From contig NZ_CP015749.1 of NCBI RefSeq assembly GCF_001742145.1, positions 1,488,001 to 1,552,000 of the forward strand: 64,000 bases of DNA, written 5' to 3'. How positions within the stretch are numbered: position 1 is the stretch's first letter; each line of letters opens with the position of its first letter. This DNA comes from Pectobacterium parmentieri (GTDB lineage: Bacteria > Pseudomonadota > Gammaproteobacteria > Enterobacterales > Enterobacteriaceae). The notes below the pieces were generated by a model, which saw only the letters and a program-made list of their open reading frames with translations, searched no databases and was not told the origin of the DNA. The position numbers and the translations under genes were made by a program. Shown in pieces: positions 1 through 11,447 of the stretch.

Positions 1-186
1 ACGCTGTGGCTTAACGATTTCAGCCAGTTTGTCCAGACGTGGATCGGGCATCGGTACTACGCCAGTGTTCGGCTCGATGGTACAAAACGGGAAGTTGGCC
101 GCTTCGATGCCGGCTTTGGTCAACGCATTGAACAGAGTGGATTTACCGACGTTAGGCAGCCCAACGATACCGCATTTGAATCCCAT
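1..186 (-). CDS. ychF: YchF, Obg-family P-loop ATPase (5' part only)
   Basis: Only the first 62 codons are inside the window; the gene continues past base 1. The ATG is the complement of 184-186. The translation starts [20 protein letters not shown], with the Walker A/G1 motif GLPNVGKS, and continues with the [12 protein letters not shown] switch region typical of YchF. The family binds ATP rather than GTP and associates with ribosomes. It lies downstream of pth on the same strand, the usual enterobacterial pth-ychF arrangement, so cotranscription is likely. Confidence 0.95.
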   Translation of the reverse strand, partial: MGFKCGIVGLPNVGKSTLFNALTKAGIEAANFPFCTIEPNTGVVPMPDPRLDKLAEIVKPQR

Positions 187-315
187 GTTTATATCACCTT
201 AAATAACTTATTAATCAGGCAATTACTTTCTTTTGCCTGTCAGAATGGAAATATTTCGGCCGATTATACACGGAATGGCGATTTATCTCGATCTGCCATC
301 CGCATTCTGACCAGA

Positions 316-903
316 TTATACCGCTTTGAAAGCATGCAAACGGTTCATCGCTTTGATCATGTCTTCTTTCATCAGAATTTCAGTGCAGCGCACGGCTTCG
401 TCAATGGCGCCGTCGATCAACGTCTGCTCGCTCATCGGTGGCTTGCCCAACACAAAACCTGTCACTTTGCTTTTATCACCTGGATGGCCAATGCCGATGC
501 GTAAACGATGGAAATTCGGGTTATTACCTAATTTACTGATGATGTCTTTCAGTCCGTTGTGACCGCCGTGTCCACCGCCCAGTTTAAGTTTGGCAATCCC
601 CGGTAATAAATCCAGTTCATCATGTGCGACCAGGATCTCATCAGGCTGGATGCGGTAGAAAGTGGCCATTGCCGCAACAGCTTTTCCACTCAGGTTCATG
701 AATGTAGTGGGAACCAGCAGGCGCACATCTTGCCCCGCCAGATTTAGACGGGCGGTGTAACCGAAAAATTTGTTTTCTTCTTTTAGCGACTGACGGTAAG
801 ACTCAGCCAGACAGTCGACAAACCAGGCGCCCGCATTATGGCGGGTGGCGGCATATTCAGCGCCGGGATTCGCCAGGCCGACAATTAATTTAATGCTGCT
901 CAC
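316..903 (-). CDS. pth: Peptidyl-tRNA hydrolase
   Basis: 195 aa, essential esterase that releases peptides from peptidyl-tRNAs dropped by ribosomes. The family signature is visible: [20 protein letters not shown] with the catalytic His at about residue 22, [19 protein letters not shown] with the catalytic Asp, and the [10 protein letters not shown] loop. The start codon is GTG (complement of 901-903), giving the usual N-terminus ahead of [11 protein letters not shown]. It is followed on the same strand by ychF after 129 bases. Confidence 0.97.
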   Translation of the reverse strand: MSSIKLIVGLANPGAEYAATRHNAGAWFVDCLAESYRQSLKEENKFFGYTARLNLAGQDVRLLVPTTFMNLSGKAVAAMATFYRIQPDEILVAHDELDLLPGIAKLKLGGGHGGHNGLKDIISKLGNNPNFHRLRIGIGHPGDKSKVTGFVLGKPPMSEQTLIDGAIDEAVRCTEILMKEDMIKAMNRLHAFKAV

Positions 904-1215
904 GGTATATTCCAGATTACGTGCTTAAACTGACACAGAGTCGCGTGATAATGAGGCGCTAGTTTACACACCGCGTGATAGATAGCAAAATTGCGATGTT
1001 GGAATGTAAAAATATTGTTATTTGTTTAGTTTGGTGATTATTGTGTCTTTTGTCTGTTTACTTATTTAAACGTAAAAAAATATTAATCATTCCTTTTATC
1101 TGTGATCCCTACCGCAACCACCTAAACGCATCATTGTCTATAATTACATCAATAATAAGACAGTGAACGGTAATGACGCTCCGGTTCATCCACAGAATTA
1201 ATCTGGAGGTGGCAG
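904..1215. promoter_or_regulatory. Divergent control region between pth and ychH
   Basis: About 310 bases with no convincing gene. It must carry the promoters for pth (leftwards) and ychH (rightwards). The middle is AT-rich (about 1000-1095). A single TGTGA half-site occurs near 1101, but the second arm of a CRP site is not clear. The ychH ribosome binding site GGAGGTG is at 1204-1210. Confidence 0.5.
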
Positions 1216-1485
1216 ATGAAACGTAAAAACGTGACAACATTGGGTAATGTGCTGATGGGGCTCGGTATGGTTCTGATGGTTGGCGGTTTTGCCTTCACTA
1301 TCGCCAGTCAGTTCCCGAAACTGAATGTCCCTGAATATATGACTTATATCGATCTGGTCGGTATTTTTTCTGGCGCAATATTTTGGTTGGTGGGGGCGCG
1401 TGTTAGCGGGCGAGAGGAAATCGCAGACCGTTACTGGTGGATTAAACACTTTGATAAGCGCTGCCGCAGTCAACGCCACCCATAA
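1216..1485 (+). CDS. ychH: YchH, stress-induced inner-membrane protein
   Basis: 89 aa with two hydrophobic segments (about residues 8-29 and 43-61), matching the small YchH family. E. coli ychH is associated with stress resistance and biofilm formation; the molecular role is unknown. The ATG follows a strong GGAGGTG. The gene is monocistronic, closed by a terminator at 1530-1558, and faces away from pth as in E. coli. Confidence 0.9.
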   Translation: MKRKNVTTLGNVLMGLGMVLMVGGFAFTIASQFPKLNVPEYMTYIDLVGIFSGAIFWLVGARVSGREEIADRYWWIKHFDKRCRSQRHP

Positions 1486-1529
1486 CCGTTAATCAAGTCA
1501 TCGGTGTTAATAAACATTGAACAGTAGAG

Positions 1530-1558
1530 CCGCTATAGTCTTGCTATGGCGGTTTTTT
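1530..1558 (+). terminator. Rho-independent terminator of ychH
   Basis: A nine-base stem 1530-1538 / 1544-1552 (CCGCTATAG with CTATGGCGG, one T-G wobble), a five-base loop, then six T. Placed 45 bases after the ychH stop. Confidence 0.85.
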
Positions 1559-1593
1559 GTTTTTTATAGCGATAAAAACGGTAGAAATAAGAA

Positions 1594-1615
1594 AGCCACC
1601 TTATTACAGGTGGCT
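1594..1615 (-). terminator. Terminator downstream of prs
   Basis: Perfect seven-base inverted repeat AGCCACC (1594-1600) / GGTGGCT (1609-1615). On the minus strand it is followed by a T-rich tract. It lies about 40 bases beyond the prs stop. Confidence 0.7.
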
Positions 1616-1656
1616 CCATCATCATCTTCTGCGATCGGCTACCCGATCAGCAGCGA

Positions 1657-2646
<990 letters not shown>

Positions 2647-2741
2647 TCAGGCAGGGAAGAGCAACAGGTACAATATGCATACGGGTGTATGAATTAAGTT
2701 TGCTACAGACTGGCCGCACGGCAGCCGGTGTGTAGCAAAAC

Positions 2742-3605
2742 CTAACGTTGCCCAGAAAGCTTACGTTGTAGCGGAGAGACGTTAACGCCTCGCGCGACAA
2801 AACCGTTTAACCATTCCGGGGCCTGGTCAAGCACCTGACGGGCTGCGAACTCGGTGTCAAACTCTGCAAACACACAAGCCCCCGTTCCAGTCAGGCGCGC
2901 CGGGGCGTATTCTAGCAGCCATGAAAGTAGCTGTTCAACCTCACGAAAACGTTTTCTTGCGATAGCTTCACAATCATTGACGAAGGTCTGGTTTAATAAA
3001 GACTCTAAATCACGAATTGGCGAATTTCGCGTCAACTCCGGATCGCCGAAAATCAACGGGGTGGCGATACTCACGCCAGGGTGCGCCACCAGATACCATT
3101 TTTCTGGTGGATTTGCTGGCGTTAACTGTTCGCCGATACCTTCGGCAAAGGCGGCATGTCCACGAACAAACACGGGAACATCCGCCCCCAGTTGTAGCCC
3201 CAATTCGGCCAACGAATCAACGCTCAGGCCGCTTTGCCACAAATGATTAAGGGCGACCAAGACGGTGGCCGCATTGGATGACCCTCCGCCTAGCCCACCG
3301 CCCATCGGCAGGCGCTTATCGATGCTGATGTCTGCGCCAAAATGGGTAGGGCGATCGCCGTGCTGCTGCTGTAGTAAGCGTGCGGCGCGAACGATCAGGT
3401 TTTGCTCGTTATCGACACCGTCCACGGGGGTAAGCAGGTTAATCTGATCGTCATCACGCGGCCGAATCGTCAGAGTGTCGCCGTAATCCAGAAACTGAAA
3501 TAGCGTTTGCAGCAGGTGATACCCGTCCTGTCTCTGGCCCGTAATATAAAGAAATAGATTCAGTTTGGCGGGGGCAGGCCATGTCTCGGTAACCGTCGGT
3601 TGCAT
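2742..3605 (-). CDS. ispE: 4-diphosphocytidyl-2-C-methyl-D-erythritol kinase
   Basis: 287 aa GHMP-family kinase of the MEP isoprenoid pathway; phosphorylates CDP-methylerythritol. It shows the N-terminal substrate motif [12 protein letters not shown], the glycine-rich ATP loop [14 protein letters not shown] (about residues 95-108) and the C-terminal [12 protein letters not shown]. It starts three bases after the lolB stop, so lolB and ispE are probably cotranscribed, with prs following after 137 bases. Confidence 0.96.
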   Translation of the reverse strand: MQPTVTETWPAPAKLNLFLYITGQRQDGYHLLQTLFQFLDYGDTLTIRPRDDDQINLLTPVDGVDNEQNLIVRAARLLQQQHGDRPTHFGADISIDKRLPMGGGLGGGSSNAATVLVALNHLWQSGLSVDSLAELGLQLGADVPVFVRGHAAFAEGIGEQLTPANPPEKWYLVAHPGVSIATPLIFGDPELTRNSPIRDLESLLNQTFVNDCEAIARKRFREVEQLLSWLLEYAPARLTGTGACVFAEFDTEFAARQVLDQAPEWLNGFVARGVNVSPLQRKLSGQR

Positions 3606-3608
3606 TGC

Positions 3609-4232
3609 TTATTTAACCATCCAGTTATTCATTTTCAACTTAATACGCTGTTCACCCTGAACTAATTCCAGGCTGGTTGGGAGAGGGGGCGTTAGCTCGG
3701 TGTTGTAACTCTGATAGCTGACATTCCAGTTTTGATTGCCCTGTCGATAGGTGATGGTTTTCAGCAGATAGCGTTCATCTAGTGTGAATTCAGTGGCATC
3801 GCCCGGTATACCACGTATCCATTGGCGCAGATTATTCAGTGGGATCGCCATACCGGTCAGTTGCTGGATCATATATTCGGCATCTTCACCCACATAACGC
3901 TTGCCCTGATTGTCGGTGATTTGCACGCCGTCAGGTTGGGCTCTCAGTTCTAATTCAGTGCTGCCGAGTGGGTTGGTCAGCAGCAGTCGATAACGCTGTG
4001 GCGGTGTGTCCTGCCAGAAAAAGTTAGCCGATACTCTTTTGCTATCGGAGATATAGGCAAAAGCGCCACGTGTCTGATATTGGCTGAGTTGCTGTACCTT
4101 TTGCTGATGCTGTTGCCACTCTGGCGACGTCGCGCTTGTCCCCGTTTGGGTAGGTTGATTAATGCTACAGGCGGCGAGCAATACGCTGGCTAAAGGCAGT
4201 AAACGCAGGCATCGGACGGTTTTGGTTGGCAT
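3609..4232 (-). CDS. lolB: Outer-membrane lipoprotein LolB
   Basis: 207 aa. A lipoprotein signal peptide ends in the lipobox LLAAC, with the modified Cys at about residue 22. LolB receives lipoproteins from periplasmic LolA and inserts them into the inner leaflet of the outer membrane. The body ([34 protein letters not shown]) matches LolB. First gene of the lolB-ispE-prs run, divergent from hemA across 231 bases, the standard enterobacterial arrangement. Confidence 0.96.
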   Translation of the reverse strand: MPTKTVRCLRLLPLASVLLAACSINQPTQTGTSATSPEWQQHQQKVQQLSQYQTRGAFAYISDSKRVSANFFWQDTPPQRYRLLLTNPLGSTELELRAQPDGVQITDNQGKRYVGEDAEYMIQQLTGMAIPLNNLRQWIRGIPGDATEFTLDERYLLKTITYRQGNQNWNVSYQSYNTELTPPLPTSLELVQGEQRIKLKMNNWMVK

Positions 4233-4463
4233 GTCGATCGTATCCTGTAAATGAAGACATTCGTGAAATACGTCACGCTAACGGGCTTACCGCTCAGCGT
4301 CAATGATTGTTATTCGTTAATGGTGTTTATTGTTTTTTGTCAAAAAGTGTATACCTCAGACGAGGTGTATCACGTGCTGTCGCTTTTCTTGCACCCCTGC
4401 ATCAAGTAGAATGCGACTCAAACGAAATCCATACTAAGACCGGTATTACTCAGAAACAGCCTA

Positions 4464-5720
4464 ATGACCCTGCTTGCGCTTGGTATTAATCACAAAACCG
4501 CCCCCGTTTCTCTGCGTGAACGCGTTGTGTTCTCACAAGATAAACTCGGAGTGGCCCTCGACAGTCTGTTACAGCAACCGCTGGTGCAGGGCGGCGTTGT
4601 GCTGTCTACCTGCAATCGCACGGAACTCTATCTCAGCGTTGACGAACAGGAAAACCAGCGCGAGCAGTTGATTCGTTGGCTGTGTGAATACCATCAATTG
4701 CGCCCGGAAGAGGTTAACGACAGCCTGTATTGGCATCAGGGTAACGCAGCGGTCAGCCATCTCATGCGCGTTGCCAGCGGTCTGGATTCTTTGGTGTTAG
4801 GCGAACCACAGATTTTAGGGCAGGTTAAGAAGGCGTTTGCCGAATCACAGCGTGGACATTCTCTGTCCAGCGAGCTGGAGCGGCTGTTCCAGAAGTCCTT
4901 TACCGTGGCCAAGCGTGTTCGTACAGAAACGGATATCGGTGCCAGCGCGGTGTCGGTGGCGTTCGCTGCATGTACGCTAGCGCGGCAGATTTTTGAGTCA
5001 CTGTCGGATGTCACTGTGCTGTTGGTAGGCGCCGGAGAGACCATTGAATTGGTGGCTCGTTATCTTCGTGAGCACAACGTACAAAAGATGTTGATAGCGA
5101 ACCGTACCCGTGAACGCGCACAGGTGCTGGCAACGGAAGTAGGGGCTGAGGTCATCACGCTGGCAGAGCTGGATGAACAACTTGTTCATGCCGATATCGT
5201 GATCAGTTCAACGGCGAGTACGCTACCGATTATCGGAAAAGGAATGATGGAACGGACGCTGAAAGCGAGGCGGAATCAGCCAATGCTGATGGTAGATATC
5301 GCGGTTCCACGTGATATTGAGCCGGAAGTCGGTAAATTGCCGAACGTTTATCTCTACAGTGTGGACGATTTGCACGCGATCATTCAGCATAATCTCGCGC
5401 AGCGCAAAGCGGCGGCGGTGCAGGCTGAATCCATCGTGCAGCAAGAAAGCTCCGATTTCATGGCGTGGCTGCGTGCGCAGTCAGCGGTGGAAACGATCCG
5501 CGATTATCGCGCTCAGGCCGATGAGCTGCGCGCAGAAATGACAGCTAAGGCATTGGCTGCCATCCAACAAGGCAATGACGTTGAAGCGGTGATTCAAGAA
5601 TTGACACACCGTTTAACCAATCGTCTGATTCACGCGCCGACCAAATCCCTTCAGCAAGCCGCTCGTGACGGCGACCAAAACCGGTTACAAATTTTACGTG
5701 ACAGCCTTGGGCTGGACTAG
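4464..5720 (+). CDS. hemA: Glutamyl-tRNA reductase
   Basis: 418 aa, same length as E. coli HemA. Reduces glutamyl-tRNA to glutamate-1-semialdehyde, the committed step of C5 haem synthesis. The nucleophile Cys50 sits in [19 protein letters not shown]-binding [11 protein letters not shown] is near residue 190; the dimerisation tail ends [12 protein letters not shown]. The N-terminal [14 protein letters not shown] is the region that in enteric bacteria controls haem-dependent proteolysis. It heads the hemA-prfA-prmC-sirB2-sirB1-kdsA run. Confidence 0.98.
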   Translation: MTLLALGINHKTAPVSLRERVVFSQDKLGVALDSLLQQPLVQGGVVLSTCNRTELYLSVDEQENQREQLIRWLCEYHQLRPEEVNDSLYWHQGNAAVSHLMRVASGLDSLVLGEPQILGQVKKAFAESQRGHSLSSELERLFQKSFTVAKRVRTETDIGASAVSVAFAACTLARQIFESLSDVTVLLVGAGETIELVARYLREHNVQKMLIANRTRERAQVLATEVGAEVITLAELDEQLVHADIVISSTASTLPIIGKGMMERTLKARRNQPMLMVDIAVPRDIEPEVGKLPNVYLYSVDDLHAIIQHNLAQRKAAAVQAESIVQQESSDFMAWLRAQSAVETIRDYRAQADELRAEMTAKALAAIQQGNDVEAVIQELTHRLTNRLIHAPTKSLQQAARDGDQNRLQILRDSLGLD

Positions 5721-5753
5721 CATTCATCTCTATTACAGGATTTAACCGCCCGC

Positions 5754-6836
5754 ATGAAGCCTTCTATTGTTGCTAAACTGGAAGCGTTACAAGAACGCCA
5801 TGAAGAAGTCCAGGCGTTACTCGGTGAGCCCAGCGTCATCGCTGATATGGATCGCTTTCGCGCGTTGTCGCGAGAATATGCGCAGCTTACGGACATTACC
5901 CGTTGTTTCCAGCAATGGCAGCAGGCGCAAGAGGATCAACAGACCGCAGAAATGATGTTGGACGATCCAGAAATGCGCGATATGGCGCAGGAAGAATTGA
6001 AAGAGGGCAAAGCGACGATTGAAGCACTGGAGCAGCAGCTTCAAGTCCTATTGTTGCCGAAAGATCCTGACGATGAGCGCGGTTGTTTTCTTGAAGTGCG
6101 CGCGGGAACCGGTGGTGACGAAGCGGCGATCTTTGCTGGCGACCTGTTCCGTATGTACAGCCGGTATGCCGAATCACGCCGCTGGCGCGTCGAGGTTGTA
6201 AGCGCCAGCGAGGGTGAGCATGGCGGTTACAAAGAAGTCATTGCCAAAATCTCCGGCGATGGTGTGTATGGCCAACTTAAGTTTGAATCTGGCGGCCATC
6301 GCGTGCAACGCGTTCCTGCTACGGAATCTCAGGGACGTATTCATACGTCAGCTTGTACCGTCGCCGTCATGGCGGAAGTGCCGGAAGCCGAATTACCGGA
6401 CATTAATCCTGCTGATTTACGCATCGATACCTTCCGCTCTTCTGGCGCGGGCGGTCAGCACGTTAACACCACCGACTCCGCCATCCGTATTACTCACTTG
6501 CCAACCGGTATTGTCGTGGAGTGTCAGGATGAACGCTCACAGCACAAGAACAAAGCTAAAGCGTTGTCTGTGTTAGGCGCACGTATTCGTGCGGCAGAAA
6601 TCCATAAACGTCAGCAGGAAGAAGCGTCAACCCGTCGCAATCTGCTTGGCAGCGGCGATCGTTCAGACCGTATCCGTACCTATAACTTCCCGCAGGGAAG
6701 GGTGACCGATCACCGCATTAACCTGACGCTTTACCGTCTGGATGAGGTGATGGAAGGAAAACTGGATACGCTGATCCAACCGGTCGTGCAGGAATATCAG
6801 GCCGATCAGCTTGCCGCGTTGTCCGAGCAGGAATAA
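5754..6836 (+). CDS. prfA: Peptide chain release factor 1
   Basis: 360 aa. Recognises UAA and UAG and triggers peptide release. The tripeptide discriminator PAT is in [10 protein letters not shown]; the catalytic GGQ is in [16 protein letters not shown], whose Gln is the target of PrmC methylation. The stop codon overlaps the start of prmC by one base (TAATG at 6834-6838), so the methylase is translationally coupled to its substrate. Confidence 0.98.
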   Translation: MKPSIVAKLEALQERHEEVQALLGEPSVIADMDRFRALSREYAQLTDITRCFQQWQQAQEDQQTAEMMLDDPEMRDMAQEELKEGKATIEALEQQLQVLLLPKDPDDERGCFLEVRAGTGGDEAAIFAGDLFRMYSRYAESRRWRVEVVSASEGEHGGYKEVIAKISGDGVYGQLKFESGGHRVQRVPATESQGRIHTSACTVAVMAEVPEAELPDINPADLRIDTFRSSGAGGQHVNTTDSAIRITHLPTGIVVECQDERSQHKNKAKALSVLGARIRAAEIHKRQQEEASTRRNLLGSGDRSDRIRTYNFPQGRVTDHRINLTLYRLDEVMEGKLDTLIQPVVQEYQADQLAALSEQE

Positions 6837-7681
6837 TGACCTATCAGGATTGGCTAGCTTTTGCGACGGCGCAACTCGCGGCGGGAGAAAGCCCAAAGCG
6901 AGATGCGGAAATTTTGCTGGGCTTTGTAACCGGTAAGTCTCGTACATTCGTGTTGGCGTTTGGTGAAACTGAGCTACGCGCCGCAGAACAGCAGCAGCTA
7001 ACCGAACTGCTGGCGCGTCGTGAGCTGGGGGAACCGATCGCCTATTTGATCGGCGTGCGCGAATTCTGGTCGCTACCTCTGGTTGTTTCGCCTGCTACGC
7101 TGATTCCTCGCCCTGATACCGAATGTCTGGTTGAGCAAGCGTTGTTGCGTCTGCCTAAAACGCCGTGTGATGTGTTGGATTTAGGCACTGGAACCGGCGC
7201 GATCGCGTTAGCGATTGCCAGTGAACGACACGATTGCCAGGTGATGGGTGTCGACCTGCAACCGGAGGCTGTGGCGTTAGCGACGAAAAATGCCCAGCAA
7301 TTGAGGCTCGACAACGCCCGTTTCTTGCCCGGAAGTTGGTACTCTCCACTTGAACACAGGCGTTTTGCGCTTATCGCCAGCAACCCACCGTATATCGATG
7401 CCGATGATGTGCATTTGTCGCAGGGGGATGTTCGCTTTGAACCTGCCAGTGCTCTGGTTGCTGCCGACAACGGGTTAGCGGATTTACGCATCATTATTGA
7501 ATCTGCTCCGCACTATTTAGAGGTTGGTGGCTGGCTGCTGTTGGAACATGGCTGGCAGCAGGGTGATGCGGTGCGCCAGCTATTGCAGGCGCGAGGATTT
7601 ACACAACTAGAAACTTGTCAGGACTATGGTGGCAATGACCGGGTGTCGTTAGGGCGCTGGTTGAATACCATCAATTATTAG
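6836..7681 (+). CDS. prmC: Release-factor glutamine N5-methyltransferase
   Basis: 281 aa class I SAM methyltransferase that methylates the GGQ glutamine of RF1 and RF2. SAM motif LDLGTGTGAIALAIA is near residue 113 and the catalytic NPPY is in IASNPPYIDADD. The N-terminal helical bundle that recognises the release factor is intact. Directly follows prfA with overlapping stop and start. Confidence 0.97.
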   Translation: MTYQDWLAFATAQLAAGESPKRDAEILLGFVTGKSRTFVLAFGETELRAAEQQQLTELLARRELGEPIAYLIGVREFWSLPLVVSPATLIPRPDTECLVEQALLRLPKTPCDVLDLGTGTGAIALAIASERHDCQVMGVDLQPEAVALATKNAQQLRLDNARFLPGSWYSPLEHRRFALIASNPPYIDADDVHLSQGDVRFEPASALVAADNGLADLRIIIESAPHYLEVGGWLLLEHGWQQGDAVRQLLQARGFTQLETCQDYGGNDRVSLGRWLNTINY

Positions 7682-7686
7682 GAGCA

Positions 7687-8088
7687 ATGGACGTGATAAC
7701 TCTTTACCCAGCCACGATATATCTGCATCTGGCAACGATTGGCATCAGTATTTCCCTGTTTGTCATCCGTTTTTTCTGGCTGTGTCGGCAATCCCCCCTA
7801 CTGCAACAGCGCTGGGTTAAAATTCTGCCGCATATTAACGATACCTTGTTATTGATCAGCGGTATTGGTTTAATCATTCAGAGTCACACTTATCCGTTTA
7901 CGCCTGAGCAAAGCTGGCTGACGGAAAAACTGTTTGGCGTTATCATTTATATCCTTCTTGGCGCTATCGCCTTGGGGAAACGCCCCCGTAGCCAGAAAAT
8001 TCGCTGGCTAGCGTTTGTATCTGCTTTAATATGCTTTGGTGTGGTCGTGCTGCTAGCACTGACCCAATCACCGTTGCTGATGGAATAA
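7687..8088 (+). CDS. sirB2: SirB2-family inner-membrane protein
   Basis: 133 aa with about four hydrophobic segments, typical of the SirB2/YchQ family. Function is not established; the name comes from a Salmonella screen for invasion regulation. It begins five bases after prmC and ends two bases before sirB1, inside the conserved prfA-to-kdsA run. Confidence 0.85.
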   Translation: MDVITLYPATIYLHLATIGISISLFVIRFFWLCRQSPLLQQRWVKILPHINDTLLLISGIGLIIQSHTYPFTPEQSWLTEKLFGVIIYILLGAIALGKRPRSQKIRWLAFVSALICFGVVVLLALTQSPLLME

Positions 8089-8090
8089 TT

Positions 8091-8900
8091 ATGAGTGCTA
8101 TTGCTGATTTTGAATTCAACCAGTCACTGCTAAGTGATGGTGTCGTGTTGGTTTCACAGGCTATTCGCCGCGACTTTCCCGCTCAGGATGTGCGGCAAAA
8201 TCTGCAACAGTTGGTTGAGAGCGCCCGAACTGTTATTCCTGACGACCTTGAGCAAGATCTTCAGCTTGAAAAACTGATTGAGCTGTTTTATCACACCTGG
8301 GGATTTGGCGGTGCCGGCGGTGTTTATCGCTTGTCTGATGCACTATGGTTGGATCAGGTACTGGAATCTCGTCAGGGCATGCCCGTGTCACTTGGCATCA
8401 TCTTCCTGCATATCGCAAACGAACTTGGCCTGCCGCTAATGCCGGTGATTTTCCCGACGCAGTTGATTCTGCGTGCCGACTGGCTCGACGAAGAAATGTG
8501 GCTGATCAATCCACTTAATGGCGATACGCTGAGTGAGCATGTGCTGGAAGTTTGGCTGAAAGGTAACATCGGCCCGTCAACCCGTTTGCTGGATGAAGAT
8601 CTGGATGAAGCGGAGAATGTCATGATCGTGCGTAAAATGCTCGATACGTTGAAAGTCGCGCTGATGGAAGAAAAACAGATGGAATTGGCGTTGCGAGCCA
8701 GCGAAGCGGTGCTGCAATTTGACCCGGACGATCCCTATGAAATCCGCGATCGCGGCCTGATTTATGCTCAACTGGATTGTGACCATATTGCACTGTCTGA
8801 TCTCAACTATTTTGTTGAACAGTGCCCGGAAGATCCGGTGAGTGAAATGATAAAAGTACAGATTCACTCGATAGAGCAAAAACAGATTGTCTTGCACTAG
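8091..8900 (+). CDS. sirB1: SirB1-family protein (transglutaminase-like plus TPR)
   Basis: 269 aa from the ATG at 8091, the same length as E. coli YchA. A longer frame is open upstream to 8031 but that overlaps sirB2, so the ATG two bases after the sirB2 stop is preferred. The N-terminal part is the SirB1/transglutaminase-like domain (HTWGFGGAGGVYRLSDALWLDQVLE appears in pieces around residues 63-88). The C-terminal 70 residues look like TPR helices. Biochemical role unknown. Confidence 0.88.
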   Translation: MSAIADFEFNQSLLSDGVVLVSQAIRRDFPAQDVRQNLQQLVESARTVIPDDLEQDLQLEKLIELFYHTWGFGGAGGVYRLSDALWLDQVLESRQGMPVSLGIIFLHIANELGLPLMPVIFPTQLILRADWLDEEMWLINPLNGDTLSEHVLEVWLKGNIGPSTRLLDEDLDEAENVMIVRKMLDTLKVALMEEKQMELALRASEAVLQFDPDDPYEIRDRGLIYAQLDCDHIALSDLNYFVEQCPEDPVSEMIKVQIHSIEQKQIVLH

Positions 8901-8948
8901 AAAAACAGTCTTACATTAAGAAACCGTTTTGCAGTAATGCTGCGTTAA

Positions 8949-9830
<882 letters not shown>

Positions 9831-9854
9831 TCTGTCGTATTGATTACTGATAGT

Positions 9855-9883
9855 AAAAAACCCGCGATATCGCGGGTTTTTTT
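9855..9883. terminator. Bidirectional terminator between kdsA and ydgH
   Basis: Perfect palindrome: A6, CCCGCGAT, ATCGCGGG, then T7. It has a T tract on both strands, so it can end kdsA (plus) and ydgH (minus). Confidence 0.9.
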
Positions 9884-9911
9884 ATAAGCTTTAGCGGTTA
9901 CACGACAGCCG

Positions 9912-10865
9912 TTATTTATAGAGATCGGCGCTAATCGTGAGGTTGTTGCCTTTACCTTCCCACTGTCTGGTGATGTGGTAGTACTTGGCACCTTTTTCGC
10001 CTGCGCGCTTGGCAACGGCTTCAGACACCTGTGTCATATTAGTGTAGTTACCGCGGAACTTAATCGAATCGAAAGGCACCATCTGAGCCGCTGTGGCATT
10101 GTTCAGTTCCTGAATTTTGGAACCATCCATTAACGTTACCGTGTAACGTCCACCTTTTGATGATTGCGTTTCAAAGAAGTTACCTACGTTACGGCTTAGG
10201 CTACCTGAGTTAGCGACACCAGGAATTTCTACCTTAGCGGCCTCTGCACCACCCGCAGCAAGCGCAGCGCGACCCGCATCAGAATCTGCTGGAATGACGT
10301 CCGTGCTCTGGGTCTGGCGCTTCGGAGCATCGGCTTTATAAATGTAGGCAGTGACTTTCTGGTTGGCACTATTCGAATTCACATCAATCTGACGGACGAT
10401 GTAGAACGAATCTGCATTTTTCTCTTTTGCCACTTTCGCAATGGCATCATTCACGTCAGGCTGGCTACGGAAAAATCCGCCTACGGTTACTGTGTCATAC
10501 GGTTCCAGCCCGTAAGCTACATCTTTCGGCAGTTCTTTTACACCGTAGAAAGTGCGGAATTGGGTGTCCTGATTCGCTTTTGGTGCATCTTTGCGATACA
10601 GGTCGACAGTCACGTTCCAGTTCCCGCTCGAATTCGCGTCATCCATAGATTGCACATAAAACGACGCTGCACCCGCCTTGTCGGCGCGTTTTGATGCTGC
10701 GGCAACCGCTTCATTGATTGCGTTAAAACGTCCTTTAAACGTAATTCGCTCAAAAGGTTGCAGGGATTCTGCCTGCTCAGGTGTCAGTTCCTGTGCCGCC
10801 TGCGCTGAAAATGCCGAGAGTGATAACAATAATGTGGATGCAATAACAGTAGTCTTCAGCTTCAT
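9912..10865 (-). CDS. ydgH: YdgH, periplasmic protein with three BhsA/McbA-like domains
   Basis: 317 aa from the ATG at 10863-10865, chosen because AAAGGA lies just upstream and a signal peptide MKLKTTVIASTLLLSLSAFSAQA follows in two parts; the frame is open further upstream without a signal peptide. Three repeats of the small YdgH/BhsA/McbA fold are visible, each beginning PFERITFKG, PYDTVTVGG or PFDSIKFRG and ending YYHITRQ or SFYIVRQ. Stress-associated envelope protein family; exact role unknown. Confidence 0.9.
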   Translation of the reverse strand: MKLKTTVIASTLLLSLSAFSAQAAQELTPEQAESLQPFERITFKGRFNAINEAVAAASKRADKAGAASFYVQSMDDANSSGNWNVTVDLYRKDAPKANQDTQFRTFYGVKELPKDVAYGLEPYDTVTVGGFFRSQPDVNDAIAKVAKEKNADSFYIVRQIDVNSNSANQKVTAYIYKADAPKRQTQSTDVIPADSDAGRAALAAGGAEAAKVEIPGVANSGSLSRNVGNFFETQSSKGGRYTVTLMDGSKIQELNNATAAQMVPFDSIKFRGNYTNMTQVSEAVAKRAGEKGAKYYHITRQWEGKGNNLTISADLYK

Positions 10866-11272
10866 AAAAAATCCTTTCGCCTTCCTGCAACTCGAATTAT
10901 TTAAGGTATAGCAATCAACCTGTAACGGAATGGGGCTGATTATCGCACGGAATAAGTTCTTGTGCTTTAGCATTTTCAATGGTGCTGAAAAGCCGTAATG
11001 CTTCGGCCAGAAACAAGAAAAGTGCTAATAATAACGGTTAATGATTGTTTTGCCATCATAAGGGATATTTATATGATTTATCGTATTAACAACCCTGTAA
11101 CACATCGTTTTTGTGAAACAGCACAGAAAAATACTTCCGTAATAATGCTACAAAAGGCAGAGAAGAGCATGATTTTCGACCAAAAAAGGCTGGAGGAACC
11201 TGTGATAACTCGGCTTTTCTGTGAAATTCATTTTATTTATGGATCATCGATCACATTTTCAGTACGTTATAA
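10866..11272. promoter_or_regulatory. Upstream region between ydgH and the pntAB leader
   Basis: About 400 bases without a supported gene. It should hold the ydgH promoter (minus) and the pntAB promoter (plus). A 92-codon plus-strand frame at 10998-11276 has no recognisable features. Nothing else is evident. Confidence 0.4.
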
Positions 11273-11388
11273 ATGAGTTCGCCTACAGTGAGACGCCCCG
11301 AAAAAGCGTGTGGCAAGAAGACGAGTAGACTCTCTTCCTACCGCGTGAAAGCGGGGATACAGGGTGCAGCAGGTCTCGGCAAACTCAT
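11273..11388 (+). promoter_or_regulatory. Structured 5' leader of pntAB (candidate cis-acting RNA)
   Basis: The segment can fold into a closed multi-helix RNA. The outer helix pairs ATGAGTTcGCC (11273-11283) with GGCaAACTCAT (11378-11388), one mismatch, and continues with GAGAC (11290-11294) against GTCTC (11373-11377). Inside are a hairpin GAAG-GAG-TAGA-CTC-CTTC (11317-11337) and a hairpin CCGC-GTGAAA-GCGG (11341-11354). It ends 60 bases before the pntA ATG. I do not recognise it as a named riboswitch or leader. Confidence 0.45.
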
Positions 11389-11447
11389 ATAACAGAGTAG
11401 GGTGAGAATAATAACCTTCGTTAAAAATAAGCGAAAAGGGTATCAGC

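Noticed and set aside
1090..1120. CRP site upstream of ychH
   Set aside because: Only one TGTGA half-site is clear; the opposite arm does not fit.
3698..3712. Ter-like sequence (TGTTGTAACT) in the terminus region
   Set aside because: It matches only the ten-base Ter core; flanking positions differ from the Tus-binding consensus and it lies inside lolB coding sequence. Chance is a sufficient explanation.
8031..8090. Upstream extension of sirB1
   Set aside because: It would overlap sirB2 by about 60 bases; the ATG at 8091 gives the standard 269-aa protein.
10998..11276. 92-codon plus-strand frame before pntA
   Set aside because: No recognisable domain, no strong ribosome binding site, and it overlaps the pntAB leader structure.
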